A stretch of DNA of 64,000 nucleotides from positions 2,789,001 to 2,853,000 of the forward strand of contig OZ004584.1 of the NCBI GenBank assembly GCA_963924555.1. The letters are read 5' to 3'. The stretch is from Crambe crambe. Lineage: Eukaryota; Porifera; Demospongiae; Poecilosclerida; Crambeidae. The notes beneath the pieces were generated by a model, which was not told the DNA's origin, did not search any database, and worked only from the letters and a program-made list of their open reading frames with translations. Positions 44,282 through 56,174 of this stretch are shown here, piece after piece (the stretch's first letter is position 1; each line of letters opens with the position of its first letter). The translations under genes and the position numbers were made by a program.

Positions 44282-45032
44282 CAGAGAGGTGAGGTTGACA
44301 AAATTAATAGAGTTATGCTGTTCACGACAGCAATGTACTGTATGTTTGGTTATGAAATTTTGGTGACTCAACAGCTCAATAACAGTGTAGACCGCAAGTA
44401 TTAGCTAGTTCCAAGTTGGTAACTGGTAGAGCAGATTGCTTGCACTTAGGCTTATCATGAGAAAGCCAAAAATGCAACATTTGCATGGTTTTGTTTTTAG
44501 AAATTATTGCCCTCTTTCAGGATGTAGCTTTGAGGTAATTGTGAGTGTGTAGTCAGGCAAATAAAGGCTGTAGCTATAAATTTCAGATTTTCTATAAAAA
44601 AATTATGCATTGCATGTCAAAGTTGAGTTCTTAGTCTGTGCTACTCAAACTGCAAAGATGTGTGATATATTTCTTTAAAAAGAACATAATTTAACACAGA
44701 AGCACATATCTAGTAGAATTGTCCTTGTTTTAAGCTTCTACATTTGAAGAACTGGCAAAGCCTTTATTGAGTGGGCGGGGTGAGGGGTTGTATCCACATA
44801 ATTATGCACAATCATCACACATGCTCTCTATGTATACATAGTATTTTTCTGTTAAGTTTTATGTAGTTAGGTACCTTGTGAGTGTCAGTTGCAACATAAA
44901 TCTGAGTTTAAAAGTATATATAGTCAATCACTAGCTACATAGATACAATAAGGTTGCCAGCTTATATAGGGTTCCTAGCTATAATTGTATAGCCTGACAG
45001 CAACAGTATAGATTTGTATTTTTCCCCCTTAG
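44282..45032. other. Intergenic region downstream of P450 copy 4
   Basis: Mirrors 36,522-37,061. GGGCGGGGTGAGGGGTTGTA near 44,773 also occurs at 12,160. No gene. Confidence 0.45.
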
Positions 45033-48000
45033 CTATATGTCCATAGGTAATAAAGTACAATTGAGATCCTTGGGCTGAGTGGCGCCTCTTTGAACAAAAA
45101 CCAGCTTGTAATCTTCAGGAAAAGAAATCTTGTAAGTCTGGAAAAGCCTTGCCAATAAAAGTTTCATCTCCATCTGAATGAGGAATTAGTGAGTGTATAA
45201 TGGACGTTTTGCCTCCATCTGAGGGATTAGCTATAGCTAGCTAATATAGAATTAGTGAGTAGTATAATGCACATCCTATTACACTGCATGGGGTGCAGCC
45301 TGGGCCACCCTTAAATGGATATGGCCTAAACTGTAAATAGTATGGCCATATGGAGATCCTTCTTATAAGGGCCCATATCTATACACTGTAATTATGGCTA
45401 CCATAATATTATTATAGCTAAGAGATAGCTAATTAGCTAGCTATAATTAAGGTAAACTCCTTGCCATTGCAAAATATCTTGCTATGCAAGATCGATGACC
45501 AATTCCAAAAGGGAAATATACGTATGCACTGGGTCTGCAAACCAATACATAATAGCATACAAATTAATAAGGCACAAGGTTAGCTATAGCTACTAGCTAT
45601 TGCGTGGGATGAATTTTTTTTTTTTTTTTTTTGCCAGCATGAAATCCATTCTATCCCACAAAAAAATTGGTTCTGTTAGCTATAAATCTGCTTTAAGATT
45701 TTCAGGTCCTACTTTTTCTTATCAGGATCAAAACGACTTGGATCAAAAACGTCAGGATCTTCAAAGTACTGTAGCATCCGAGAAGGTAAAGGTGCAATAA
45801 TCTGAAGAATAACAGTTACAACTTTGAATCCTATTCTAGGCAGATACCCCATGTATATTATCCTGTTGGCCTCTATGGCTAGCTATAATGCTTTCTCTTG
45901 GATATGCATTTTAGCTTAGATAGCTATAATTATACTTTGATTGATCTAGACACCTAACACTAGGGTATATTCATGTAACATATTCAATTGGCAAGCGAAG
46001 CAGTTGGTGAAAGTCATTTGTAGGCTAAGGTATTGCTGTCAGGATGAACAGTTGCATACATGAGAGGCTACGTATATAATGCTTACCACAAGCAGCCCTA
46101 GAATCCACTTAGCACCTCTGGGTTCGACCCAGATTTGCTTTGCGTGTGAATGGTGCCAACCCGGTTTCCAGTCCAACCTATTAGGCGGATTGGAATCCGG
46201 ATTGAATCTCAACCCGGGTTGGGCACGTGTGTAAACACGGCTTATGACAAAATGCTGTAGAAAGCAATACACTCTAGCTGTTTGTTGTTAAGTGACTGTG
46301 TTGTGGGATTTATGGGGTCAAAGGTCAAACAAACGTATGCGCATGCGTATTAATGTGATGTAGCTAAGTATCTAAATCTCAATTGTGGGGTAAGCTCGCT
46401 TCGTTTGCCAATTACAATCCTGCCAATAATGTTGAAACACCTTACTTCTGGTGTAAAACTAATGGCGGCTTAAATGCATGTTCAGCTACTTATCAGCTAG
46501 ATATAGTACATCTTAATGGTCGACTGTCAAATTTAGAGACTTTTCACAGAGCTAAACTTTATATGAATCCATGAGAATCATGCTTGAAAATAAAGCTACG
46601 ATATGATACTTGGATACTTTAGTCATAGCAATAAATGCCAGTTAACAATAATTATACTTCTGATTTTAAGGACAATACTAATTAGCTAACAAGCTAGCTA
46701 ATTATTACTGAGGTAGTTAATACGTATGTACCTGGATTGAGCTATTAGCAGGGATAACATAACCATCTAGTATTGTGTCTGAATGCAAATATTTAGCGGA
46801 TCTAAAATCGGGTGGATAGAGCCGAAGAGTCTCGTTCAAGATCTGTATTTTGCGTGTGTAGGAGAACAAGAGATTAGCTACATATTATATCCTCGTACAG
46901 TTAATTCAATTGCTGTATACCTGCTCAGTATATTGTAGTTTATCCAAATCCTCAACCGTCACAAAGGTTTCATCACCTAATACTTCTCTAATCTCATTCA
47001 TCAACCTAATGAATCATAAATCATGGTAAGTATCTCCACCTCTATGAATGAATGGGTACTTTTCCAAGACATCAGGATTTTGCTGAATAAGAGCAACGGC
47101 AGAGCATAGTGTAGGGGCTGTTAATGATCCTGGTTTAAAAAATTACATTATTATATATTATATTACATATTAAGTTACATACCAAGTAGAAAAATTACAG
47201 AGCTACTCTCTTATCGATCCACACACATACGCGTGCATGCCATGCACACACACACAAGGTGCATCACTATCCTCTTACCACCAGCATAGTATGTACAGAA
47301 GTCATCTATGAGAAGTTCCATATCAGCTGTGTCTTCTGAAACTGCACAGAAAATGATAATTTACTATAATAGCTATAGGTTACATCTCTATACTGAATTT
47401 TAGCCAGATCGAACTACTCATCTACGTTGGTAACTTAGCTATTTAGTATTCTGACATAATTGCTTGAGTAGTACAGTGGAACCTCCTAATAATGGACACA
47501 TTTGGGACCCATCCTTTTGTCCTTCGTACAGAGATGTTCTCTTTTGTATTGAGTGTATAGATTAGAAGTTGTGTTGTATTATGCTTACATGCTAGCTTCA
47601 GAATGTGAGTTAAGATGTCATCAGGAGGCCTCTCTCCATTCTGGATAGTTTTGATCCTGTTCATGATACACTCTTTTCCTATCTTCCTCATGGCATTAAC
47701 AAGTTTTTTATAGCGTCTTGCTTTAAATGGAAAGAAGTACTACATAGGGAATAGAATTATAGTCAGCAAATGATATTTGTACTGTACTATGTCACATTCA
47801 ATGTTATCAAGGGCTTATCACCAAACGTGTGCATGGGAAACACTTGCAATGCCTATTTACTCAGACAGAAAATTTTTCTTTCTGTCTCTAAAGTTTCTCA
47901 GGAGCTATAAATGAGCAATTACAGCTAGACTGGTTCACATACATGAGCAATAGGTGGGTAAATGAAGAAAGAGTAATAATCAGTAGCGAGAATTTCATTT

Positions 48001-50018
48001 AATATTTGAGTGACTAAGTTTTTTCCCTCGTCAATTAGTGAGGCTATACCCAAGGACTTGGCATCCCAGAACTTAGTGAAATCAGTTCCAAATCCAGCCT
48101 AAAGGAGAGATAGAATCAAGGAATCATAAGCAAGATGGAGAGAGAGAAAGAAAAGGAAAGAGAGAAATGGCTGCTACATGCTTTCAAATACCTTGCTGAT
48201 GACATCAGTGTTAAAGTCTGTGATGTAGTCATCTAAGGGAATACTAGTTTTTCCATTAGCCAAGGGTTCTAACTGCTTGAGGAAATCATCCGTACAAACA
48301 TTGAATGTTGTAGTCACCAAATTCTTCACACAGCTGGCATAAAATTATTTTCATTAGAGCATTCGATAGTTAGCTACTGTATGTGGTTGAAGCAATAAAC
48401 CATACATTTTATTAAAAGCTGGATCATGGAGTCTCCTTCTTAGCTTCCAGGAATCATAATCCAGCAGCGTAAACAATCCATCACCAAAGAACCTAATTAA
48501 GGTAAAACCATAAACCTCATTTCATATCATTATTCATAGTTTCATTATTAATCACCTTGCTCCTCCTGATTGATAATCATAATTGATAAAGTATGGACAT
48601 TTGCTGTTCTTGGTATCCATCGTCACTTTCTATTATGTGATAGAAAAGTAATCTTGTGGATCAATTAATTGGTTTCAGTTTTTTATAGCTACACCATTAT
48701 TCCTGAGTTATACCGGTAATTGAATTTTACATCGTAGCTTGTAGCTAAGCCACCCAATCACTGTCATGCATGAAGTTTAGATGACTCGGCTGCTGCAATA
48801 GGCTACAATCATGTATTGCTCAAAGGAACGTAGCTACGTAGTAGCCCTCTATAGGTCAATGATATTAAACGATGAAGAGGTATGGCAGCATCATTAGCTA
48901 TAGGAGTAATGATATAGCTAGCTGCTAAGCATTACCTTAATAGCGTCATGATCAACTGTAATGACCCAAGCAATGTGACTGAAAAAGATAACAAATGTGG
49001 TACTCTTCACTTTCTCCATCCTACAATGACAGTTATTATACATAAGCTCAGAGGCATTGTGCTGCTAACACTTTCGACAAATCCTGGCAAGTATATTATA
49101 TAGCTAGCTGAAAAATCCTCATTTGCTCATTCAAATTAGGCTATTTTTGCTATAATAAGTACTGACCAGTATTTTACCACTTCATATGCAGTGATTTCTG
49201 GATTATCTTTTACTTTCGCCACATGTTCGACATCCATCAAATGACCCAAATAAAAGCTTGAAAAAGATACAATAGTACAGTAAATCCTGTAACTATAATA
49301 ATGCTATTATGTTATTATGATATTACAGCCAACTAGTGAGTGTCTCATCTCAACTTATATATTAACAGCTGAAGGTACAGTGGAACCTCTATCAGAGAGT
49401 ACGATCGATAGTACTCTCTAAGTAGGAATGGCACAGATTGCCCCATTGGACTAATACTTAGTATTTTTTTTCAGCTTCTCTCCTACAGTCTGCAACTCCC
49501 AACTTAAGTTGGGTGATATGGGTGTGGTTATTGAAATTAGGAGTGCCAGGAGTGAAGTAGGAATAGCTAGTTAGCTTGTAGTTTGGTGATATTGGTGTGA
49601 TTTTGAATTTGGTGATGGGGGTTACTTGCTGAACTTTTTTGAACAGTAGCTAGCTATGTATTAGCCATCCCTACTTCTCTTTTTAATTTAGAATAGCTAA
49701 ATTCCTTTACTTGTATAGCTATATATGGACATGCAATTTGGGACTTAAAAGAGAGGTTTGCACTCTTCAGAGATTCAATATGGTTTTGTTCCTTGAAAAA
49801 ATGTCCCTTTTTTGTATTGCGTCCCGAGTTGCTAACTATAGCTACATATAAAAGAGAAAGGTCCCACTGTAGATTGTATTATACCTTGATCGTTTAGGAG
49901 AGGGGATGTGAGAGTATTTTGAATGGATGTAGTAGATATAGACTGTGTAGAGTAGAAATAGAGTTGTTAGAAGGCAGAGAAGCCCTCCTGCCAACCACGC
50001 AGCAAACAACAGCAACAT
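45033..50018 (-). CDS. Cytochrome P450, CYP46-like, copy 4 (intact, 510 aa)
   Basis: Fifteen exons, 5' to 3': 49885-50018, 49167-49256, 48936-49020, 48556-48629, 48406-48492, 48192-48333, 47939-48098, 47589-47720, 47279-47341, 47060-47129, 46921-47005, 46732-46842, 45713-45801, 45465-45534, 45033-45173. They sum to 1,533 nt in one open frame. N-terminal membrane anchor, then SKYSHIPSPK as in CYP46 before its LGHL segment. I-helix region at about 320 (AGGSLTAPTL), ExxR 378-381, FDPSRFDPD near 431, heme ligand Cys457 in FPFGIGHRSCIARHF. The C-terminal CTLLP resembles CYP46. The acid-alcohol pair of the I-helix is absent. The last intron has a GC donor; the exon 7 donor is the least certain junction. 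The only complete, lesion-free copy here. Confidence 0.9.
46315..46327 (-). promoter_or_regulatory. DR1-like site in P450 copy 4 intron
   Basis: GGGTCAAAGGTCA on the + strand, same intron position as in copies 1 and 3. Confidence 0.3.
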
Positions 50019-50098
50019 TGTGAAGTAGCTAACTAGTGATTGCTAGCTACATAATTATAATTATGCTTAAAAAATGCTATTTATATATTAATCCCTGC

Positions 50099-50172
50099 AC
50101 TGACAGTGGAAGCTACAGATTAACACAGTCTATTCAAGACAATAGACTGTGTTAGTAATTTCCATAGTCAGT
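50099..50172. repeat. About 74-nt hairpin, miRNA-precursor-like (copy 3)
   Basis: Mirror of 31,593-31,666, upstream of P450 copy 4. Both arms are preserved. Confidence 0.5.
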
Positions 50173-50268
50173 ACATGTATAATTACAACATCGAGGTTGT
50201 ATGCAACAATTAGGTGCCTGAGCCCTGATATATAGGCCAAGAAGCTTCTGTCCAGTACAGCTAATATA

Positions 50269-50573
50269 ATAAAGGAAAAAAATATTTATTCTAAATAAAA
50301 AAGAGAAGTAGGGATGGCTGTGTGCGGTTCAAAAAAGTTCAGCAACAAGAGAGTCAAGTAACCCCTTACCCATCACCAACTAAGAGCCAACAATTCCTAC
50401 TTCACTCCCATGATGAGATATAATTTAAGGGAGTGAAGTAGGAATAGTTACCTCGTAGTTGGTGATGGGTAAGGGGTTACTTGACTGAAGTTCACTCTCT
50501 TGTTGCTGAACTTTTTTGAACCATCCCTACTTCTCTTTTTTATTTAGAATAAATATTTTTTCCTCTACTTGTT
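50269..50573. mobile_element. Foldback MITE (mirror copy)
   Basis: Mirror of 31,193-31,496. GAGAAGTAGGGATGG is opposed by CCATCCCTACTTCTC; the central CCTTACCCATCACCAACTA pair is intact. Confidence 0.8.
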
Positions 50574-50735
50574 CATCATCTTTTTTTGATGTAATGCTCT
50601 ATTATTTTATTACAGGCAACTGGATGCTATCAAAAGTTAAAGTTCACGTATTGTAGCTATGTAGTTCATTGGAGATTTCATCATAATATTGTATGAGCCG
50701 AAATGAATTTGATCTCAGTGGAAGATCTATACAGT

Positions 50736-50896
50736 CAGGGGTGTATCCACAGAATTTTGAGTGGTCCGGTGTGCTTGTATGAAGATTTTTGGATGGACAT
50801 TTTATCTGCTTGAGTCATGCATGGTGCTTTGTAGGTGTGGAGAATAAAAGTGGTCCGGTGAAAACCGGACCAACCGGAGTGGTGGATACACCCCTG
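50736..50896. mobile_element. 161-bp hAT-like MITE (mirror copy)
   Basis: CAGGGGTGTATCCAC and GTGGATACACCCCTG ends, flanks ACAGT and CCAGT. Mirror of 30,869-31,029. Confidence 0.8.
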
Positions 50897-51105
50897 CCAG
50901 TTTATAATAAGATTGCCATTGACCTAATTTTGTATATAATTTTTAAGGACTGATATGTACAAGTGTTGATTCATAACCAGACTAGTGCTGAACCGAGAAA
51001 GCTAATGACAGATTCACTAGTCAGTTACGAGGTCAAGGTCCAAGAATCATGTGTACAGGGCGGGGCATAAACATATCTGCCTCGTTGTAGGTTGAAAGCT
51101 AACAA

Positions 51106-51425
51106 GATGCTACGTACCTTATAAAGTGTGATGCTACGTACTTTATAAAGTGTGATGCTACGTACCTTATAAAGTGTGATGCTACGTACTTTATAAAGTG
51201 TGATGCTACGTACTTTATAAAGTATGATGCTACGTACTTTATAAAGTGTGATGCTACGTACTTTATAAAGTGTGATGCTACGTACCTTATAAAGTGTGAT
51301 GCTACGTACTTTATAAAGTGTGATGCTACGTACTTTATAAAGTGTGATGCTACGTACTTTATAAAGTGTGATGCTACGTACCTTATAAAATGTGATGCTA
51401 CGTACTTTATAAAGTATGATGCTAC
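51106..51425. repeat. 13-copy, 24-bp palindromic satellite
   Basis: Unit GATGCTACGTACTTTATAAA plus GTGT, repeated 13 times. Each unit contains the near-palindrome TACTTTATAAAGT, and variants have CCTTATAAAG. The related array at 29,215 has about four shorter units. Scattered single palindromes occur at 22,705-22,960. Confidence 0.92.
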
Positions 51426-52132
51426 TTTGAAGCTACTTTATAAAGTACTTATTAAGTTGACCCTATACTTTTACATTGTGTGCAATCATGTGATCAATCA
51501 TGTCCATTGCCACAGCAATAGTAATATTGCTTTTTATCCCCCACTATATAGCTAATACTTCTCTCTGCATGATCAGTGTCTTCAGTGGTGTATTCTCATG
51601 TTGGGAAATAAGTAATAACATAATTATTTTAGCAGTAGCTAACTGTCGGTCAATATTTTTATAGCATGTATGCAACTACCTTCTATGACCAGCTATATTA
51701 AAGAATTATTAATGCTAACTACCACTATACTCTATATGAATTGTTAAGTTTTAGTAGGCACTGACTGTGGAAGCAACTAACACAGTCTATTCAAACTATT
51801 GTCTTTGTTAGTAGCTTCCACAGTCAGTGCATACATGTAGCTAGGTAATTATTATAAGAGAAAAAACATTTTTTTTTAAATGAAAGGTGATGTAGGGATG
51901 ACTAAAAATAAAATATTAATGTGCTACTAATAGATTTTCACCTCTGAAAGAGGAGAGCCTCTAATATTCTACTATTAGGAGGTTTCAATATTATAGTCAG
52001 ATGCCAGTAGCTATTATGGTAGATGACAATTAGCTACAATAATTCCATTCATAGGCTTGATGTAGGGATCATAATAAATCAAACCTTTTCTTTTCATAAT
52101 TTCTTACCTTGTTCCTTGATGATTGTACACGG
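51426..52132. other. Intergenic, parallel to 29,312-29,960
   Basis: Collinear with the region after the first satellite, including the hairpin at 51,760-51,828. No gene seen. Confidence 0.5.
51760..51828. repeat. About 69-nt hairpin, miRNA-precursor-like (copy 4)
   Basis: ACTGACTGTGGAAGCAACTA pairs with TAGTAGCTTCCACAGTCAGT. The outer 20 bp are nearly perfect, and the loop region differs from copy 1. Confidence 0.5.
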
Positions 52133-52655
52133 CAGGGGCAGATCCAGGGTAGGGGTCAGGTGCGTAGCCAGGATTTTATCATAGGGGGTGCTTAGAAATA
52201 TTGCGCGGGAAAATTTTTCCTAGCCACGCCCACTTGATGTCACTTATGACCTTTGAACTAATAGTTAGCTATATAGCGTTAGTTAGCTATAAAACAAGCA
52301 TAGTTTTTACAGTCTAGCTCAATTTGAGCTTGGTGGATCTGGGAAAAAATTATTAGTAAGTATGTAGATAAATCTTGGTCTGTTAATTAGGTAGCTATTT
52401 ATACATCCAGTGCAGCTCAAAGGGGGTGCTCGAGCCCCCTGAGCCCCTCCCTGGCTACGTGCCTGGGGGTCCAGGGGGTTTGGTTGCATTTGTTGACAAG
52501 TTGTTAATAGCAGCACAAAAGATGATTTCTGTACTTTTTTTGATTATTGTATTTTGTTCTCTAAAGGGATTCTAATTTAACTAATTTTTTGCTTCCACAG
52601 CTACAGGAAGGGCATGTTGGACCCCTCCCTTTCAAAATTGCTGTATCTGCCCCTG
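52133..52655. mobile_element. 523-bp hAT-like element with 5-bp TSD
   Basis: Ends CAGGGGCAGATCCAGG and GTATCTGCCCCTG. CACGG flanks both sides (52,128-52,132 and 52,656-52,660). The terminal sequence resembles that of the autonomous element at 23,578-26,501 (CAGGGGCGGATCCAGG in its right TIR), a possible source of transposase. It contains a second element. Confidence 0.82.
52157..52465. mobile_element. 309-bp element nested in the previous one, 5-bp TSD
   Basis: CAGGTGCGTAGCCAGG and CCTGGCTACGTGCCTG are inverted ends. GGGGT flanks both sides (52,152-52,156 and 52,466-52,470). The interior has GGGGGTGCTTAG and its partial inverse. No coding potential. Confidence 0.82.
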
Positions 52656-52660
52656 CACGG

Positions 52661-53618
52661 GTATGGTTCATTTGAATGATGGATTTTCACTAGGAGGGTA
52701 TGCAAAAAATGAGTCAGAGTTCTATATATCATTTTGGTACTCTGCAATTGGGCCATAGAAGCAGTGTACTACAAGTCTGCGGTCTTATCTCATAGCTACC
52801 CATATACAGTGGACTCCTTCTAATCTGGCCACCTTTGGGGCCAGCAGAAATGTCCTGATTAGAGGGGTGGCTTCATTTCAGGTTATAAGTATAATAGGGA
52901 CTTTTAAAAGTGTCCTGAATACAGGGGTGGCCTCATATGAGAGGGGGGTGTTGTAGACCAGGCAAAAAGCTGTTGTTAAAGACACACCTTAATCATGAGA
53001 GGAAGGACTGTCCTTAACTAATGAACCTTTTGTGCTTACAGTATTAAAATTAATAAATCGAAATCAATATAGACTGTAGCTACTAGCAGGTCTAAAAAGG
53101 AATTTACCTATATTATCTTCCCCCACTTCCCCATGAAAATTTAATATAGCTACCCTCTGTTCCCCACAGGTAAAGGGGTTCTAGTAGCCTCTGTAGTCGG
53201 TAAAGGGTTCAGATCACATGATCTGCATAGGTGACCATATTAGTTGGGTAATAATTATTGGGTGTGGTTATTAAAGTTGTTCATGAACTTTACCTCACTT
53301 ATTTGTTTCACACTTCAATTTTCAACCTAGCTACCACTACCCTGTAGTATATAGCTATTGCATACTCACCACATATACGTATATGTTCACAATCATGATT
53401 GAGTAAAGTGTAAGCACAATCATCAATACCACAAGGTAAAGAAGATCCTACTGCTAACTCCTGAACTGGTGATAATGAATTCATGGCACAACAAAGTCAA
53501 AGATAAGATTCCTGGCCAATTAGCTAGCTAGCTACCAGGTTTATGGGGAAATAAGGAATACAGAAAGTCCTTCCATGATGCACATTATACCTATTTGAGG
53601 GAGAGATGACCTCTCTCC
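52661..53618. other. Intergenic with degenerate repeat
   Basis: Around 52,810-52,960 are two copies of a GTCCTGAxTAxAGGGGTGGC block, related in style to the GGAACCTCCTAATAATGGAC pieces in the P450 introns. Nothing else recognised. Confidence 0.35.
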
Positions 53619-53867
53619 ATGCAGCTCTCCTACAACTTGCTCATCCACATTTGCAATTTCACAAGGCCGCTAGCTAGCTATACACCTGGTGTCATGACAG
53701 CATGTTCAAACTTCCTGCTGAATCAGATTAATGAGGGCACACTTTATGCTGATATTGATGGCCTTAGGGCAATGAATAATCCCCTCTCCACTATTCCACT
53801 TGAGATCTTAACAACATCAGACCGCCCAGATATCTTCATAAGAAATAGAACTATTCAACTCAATTAA
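53619..53867 (+). pseudogene. Possible retroelement C-terminal fragment
   Basis: An 82-codon frame with GVMTACSNFLLNQINEGTLY and TTSDRPDIFIRNRTIQL. The RPDI...TIQL ending recalls the C-terminal region of some retrotransposon polyproteins. No neighbouring domains are seen and the frame stops at once. Identity uncertain. Confidence 0.3.
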
Positions 53868-54616
53868 CAGAGTCGATCAATGAAGCCCATCTACTTTAAA
53901 CAAACAAGTGATCTGGAAAGGGCTATATTCCATTCCTGGCAGTAGAAATTGGTGCTCTAGGCCACTATTCTTCCTTGTACCACTTATTTTCATGCAGCTG
54001 GAAAATAGCCATTGCAGCTTCATGAATGATTTTTATTGCAAGGAGTGGAACCCCCATCAACTCATACTTCCTCTCCTGTCTATTGCTCTAGTTTTGCTTG
54101 CTCCTTCCTGGCACCCTATTCATTGTTAACTATAATATATTATAGCTATAGCTCATTATACATAGCTAGCTATCACATTTCTTTTTTTTTTCTTTTTTCT
54201 TTTTTTTTTTAATCCTTGCCAAGTCCATTCAACCATAGATTTATGCTCTAGTTTTTGATCACCATTAATTTTTATTCACTTCAGAAAGAGGTTGGTTTAA
54301 GCTCTACAAACTACACAGAATAAAAATTACATGGGAAAACTGCATTCTTTTGATGGCTATATGAACTGGGACCATCTATAAAAGACCCATGAACACCATG
54401 CAGAGAGAGCTAAGTTCAATTAAAAAATGTGAGCAGGCATTCAGCTGAGTGAAATTGGAAATCACATTATTGCAGGAATATCTGTGAGAGAGAGGTTCTT
54501 AAGAAGGTTTACACTTGTGGAAATATTATGCAATCGAGATATTTGTAACAGTCTGAGTAAGTCCTATAAGTACGTACTATTATCATTATGACCATATACG
54601 TATATAATTATTGCAG

Positions 54617-55298
54617 GAACTTCACCAGTAACGCCTGGTTCTACCACAGCAGCTAGTACCATCGTCGATACTGCTATGACTACTAGTACAGATGCTGCTA
54701 CCACTCAAGCCATTACTAGTACCACTGATAGTCCAGTTACTACCCCAAGCACCTCCATTGCCACCACTGAGAGTGCTACCACTGAAGGTGCTACTACCAC
54801 TGAGAGTGCTACTACAACTGAGGGTGCTACTACCATTGATGGTGCTACTACAACTGAGAGTGCTACTACCACTGAGAGTGCTACTACCACCGATGGTGCT
54901 ATTACCACATACGTAGATGTAGATAAGGGGTGGCTTTGGGGGCTAAAGCCCCCCACATTTTAGCATTTATATTATCCAAGTATGCATTCTACTATAATTA
55001 TTATGACAAATGAATTCATTAACATTCTACGTACATGATTATGAAGCTGAATTGCTACATTTTTTTGGCCTCTTCACTCTGTGGGAGGAGGGACATCTAC
55101 CTCCTGCAGCTGCTGATGCAGCCATATTGGCATGCATACTAGCTATAACCCGTAGCCTCCCCACCCTATCAAGGTTATCTACACCCCTGTACCACTGAGA
55201 GTGCTACTACTACTGAGAGTGCTACTACCACTGATGGTGCTACTACCACTGGGAGCACCTTTTTGATTTAACACTAAACAACCCAATTGAACTGTGAA
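54617..55298 (+). CDS. Mucin-like Thr/Ser-rich exon, interrupted by a transposon
   Basis: After an acceptor (TTATTGCAG) the frame runs SPVTPGSTTAAST and then tandem TTESATTTEGATT-type repeats with a unit of roughly 18 nt (ACT GAG/GAT AGT/GGT GCT ACT ACC). This composition is typical of O-glycosylated secreted or cell-surface proteins. At 54,909 a 282-bp element enters; reading through gives a stop near 54,961. Beyond it (55,196) the same repeat resumes in the TTESATTTDGATT pattern and stops at about 55,298. Upstream exons were not identified. The tail overlaps the last exon of the opposite-strand gene by about 20 bp. Confidence 0.45.
54909..55190. mobile_element. 282-bp hAT-like insertion in the mucin-like exon
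   Basis: ACCAC flanks both sides (54,904-54,908 and 55,191-55,195). The ends share TGTAGATAA in inverted orientation (left ...GATGTAGATAAGG, right GGTTATCTACACCCCTGT). The right end resembles the CAGGGGTGTATCC MITEs. It also carries GGGGGCTAAAGCCCCC, a small hairpin. Confidence 0.7.
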
Positions 55299-55654
55299 AT
55301 GTTCCCTGAAGCTTGGAAATCCATGCAATATGAGTGATTACCATTACGATCACATCTGTTTTCATCAGCTCCATCAGCAATTATGTCATACACAAGAGCA
55401 ATAGGGATACGAAGTCCATTAGCACAGTGATATTGATTACATCCACATTGAACTATATTTAAAAATATAAAAAATGGAGGGATGAAATTGAAAGCAATTA
55501 TAATCCCTGAACTATACCTACCTCTAGGAGTGCAGAAAAGACAACAGTGCCCTATTAGGGGGACAGGAAATTGGAGGGCACCAAATATCCTAATGGAGCA
55601 AAATTAGAAATTTATGCCAAAGTGACTTACCAAGCAAATAGCTATCAGGATTAG
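55275..55654 (-). CDS. 3' exons of a small Cys-rich gene with an LDLa-like segment
   Basis: On the minus strand three exons join in frame: 55631-55654 (24 nt), 55522-55551 (30 nt) and 55275-55453 (stop TAG). The product reads NPDSYLLG-HCCLFCTPR and then CGCNQYHCANGLR, VYDIIADGADENRCDRN, HSYC. The NG...DG.DE..C pattern is that of an LDL-receptor class A repeat with some Cys replaced. Two microexons in a row are unusual; the call rests on splice signals and frame only. Upstream exons were not found. Function unknown. Confidence 0.35.
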
Positions 55655-56174
55655 CTGAGGGAAAGAAAAAAAATGTGCACACCATACATGAACTACTTAT
55701 GTAGCTAATTGAACTGAGTCCAAGCACAGGTCTACATTATTATGTAATGCATGTACCCCCTGATGTATGACACGATACGGTTGGCAGTAGCTATATAGTT
55801 ACCATACTTTTAGTGTGTGGGCTCACTTCACTCCCCCAACACACAATACTCACCTTGTCAGTTACACAGATGAAGGCCTGCATGCTTATTATTCCACTTC
55901 ATTTCTAGTGGTTGGGTTGTTAAGTAGTAGGGGAGTTTAGCTGCCTGGGAGGCGTGCTTATTCACTTTGCACCGAAGACACCACAGTGGCCTTTTCACAA
56001 TCTTTATAATTTTAATTATAAAGATAATGCTGCTGCTGTTGAACTTCTACGTATATGTTAACTAGCTAGTATAGCTGAATAATAATAATATTATTATTTA
56101 TAAAGAGCACATTGTAGCAGTCATGTATCTCAGTCAATGCTCCTGCATGCTCTAATGATCATGATGGGTCCGGG
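55655..56174. other. Intergenic
   Basis: No gene recognised apart from possible further exons of the minus-strand gene. Contains an ATAATA microsatellite near 56,080. Confidence 0.35.

Larger units (their letters stand above)
43330..50940 (-). repeat. Right arm of the large inverted repeat
   Basis: Mirror of 30,850-37,990: PTTG1IP-like exon 2, LTR fragment, P450 copy, 70-nt hairpin, foldback MITE and 161-bp MITE, all in reverse order and orientation. Some small indels separate the arms, including the exon 7 deletion confined to the left arm. Confidence 0.8.

Noticed and set aside
54692-54956. Leu- or Val-rich ORFs in other frames of the Thr-rich repeat
   Set aside because: Frame shadows of a coding minisatellite; only the Thr/Ser/Ala frame has an acceptor site and the expected composition.
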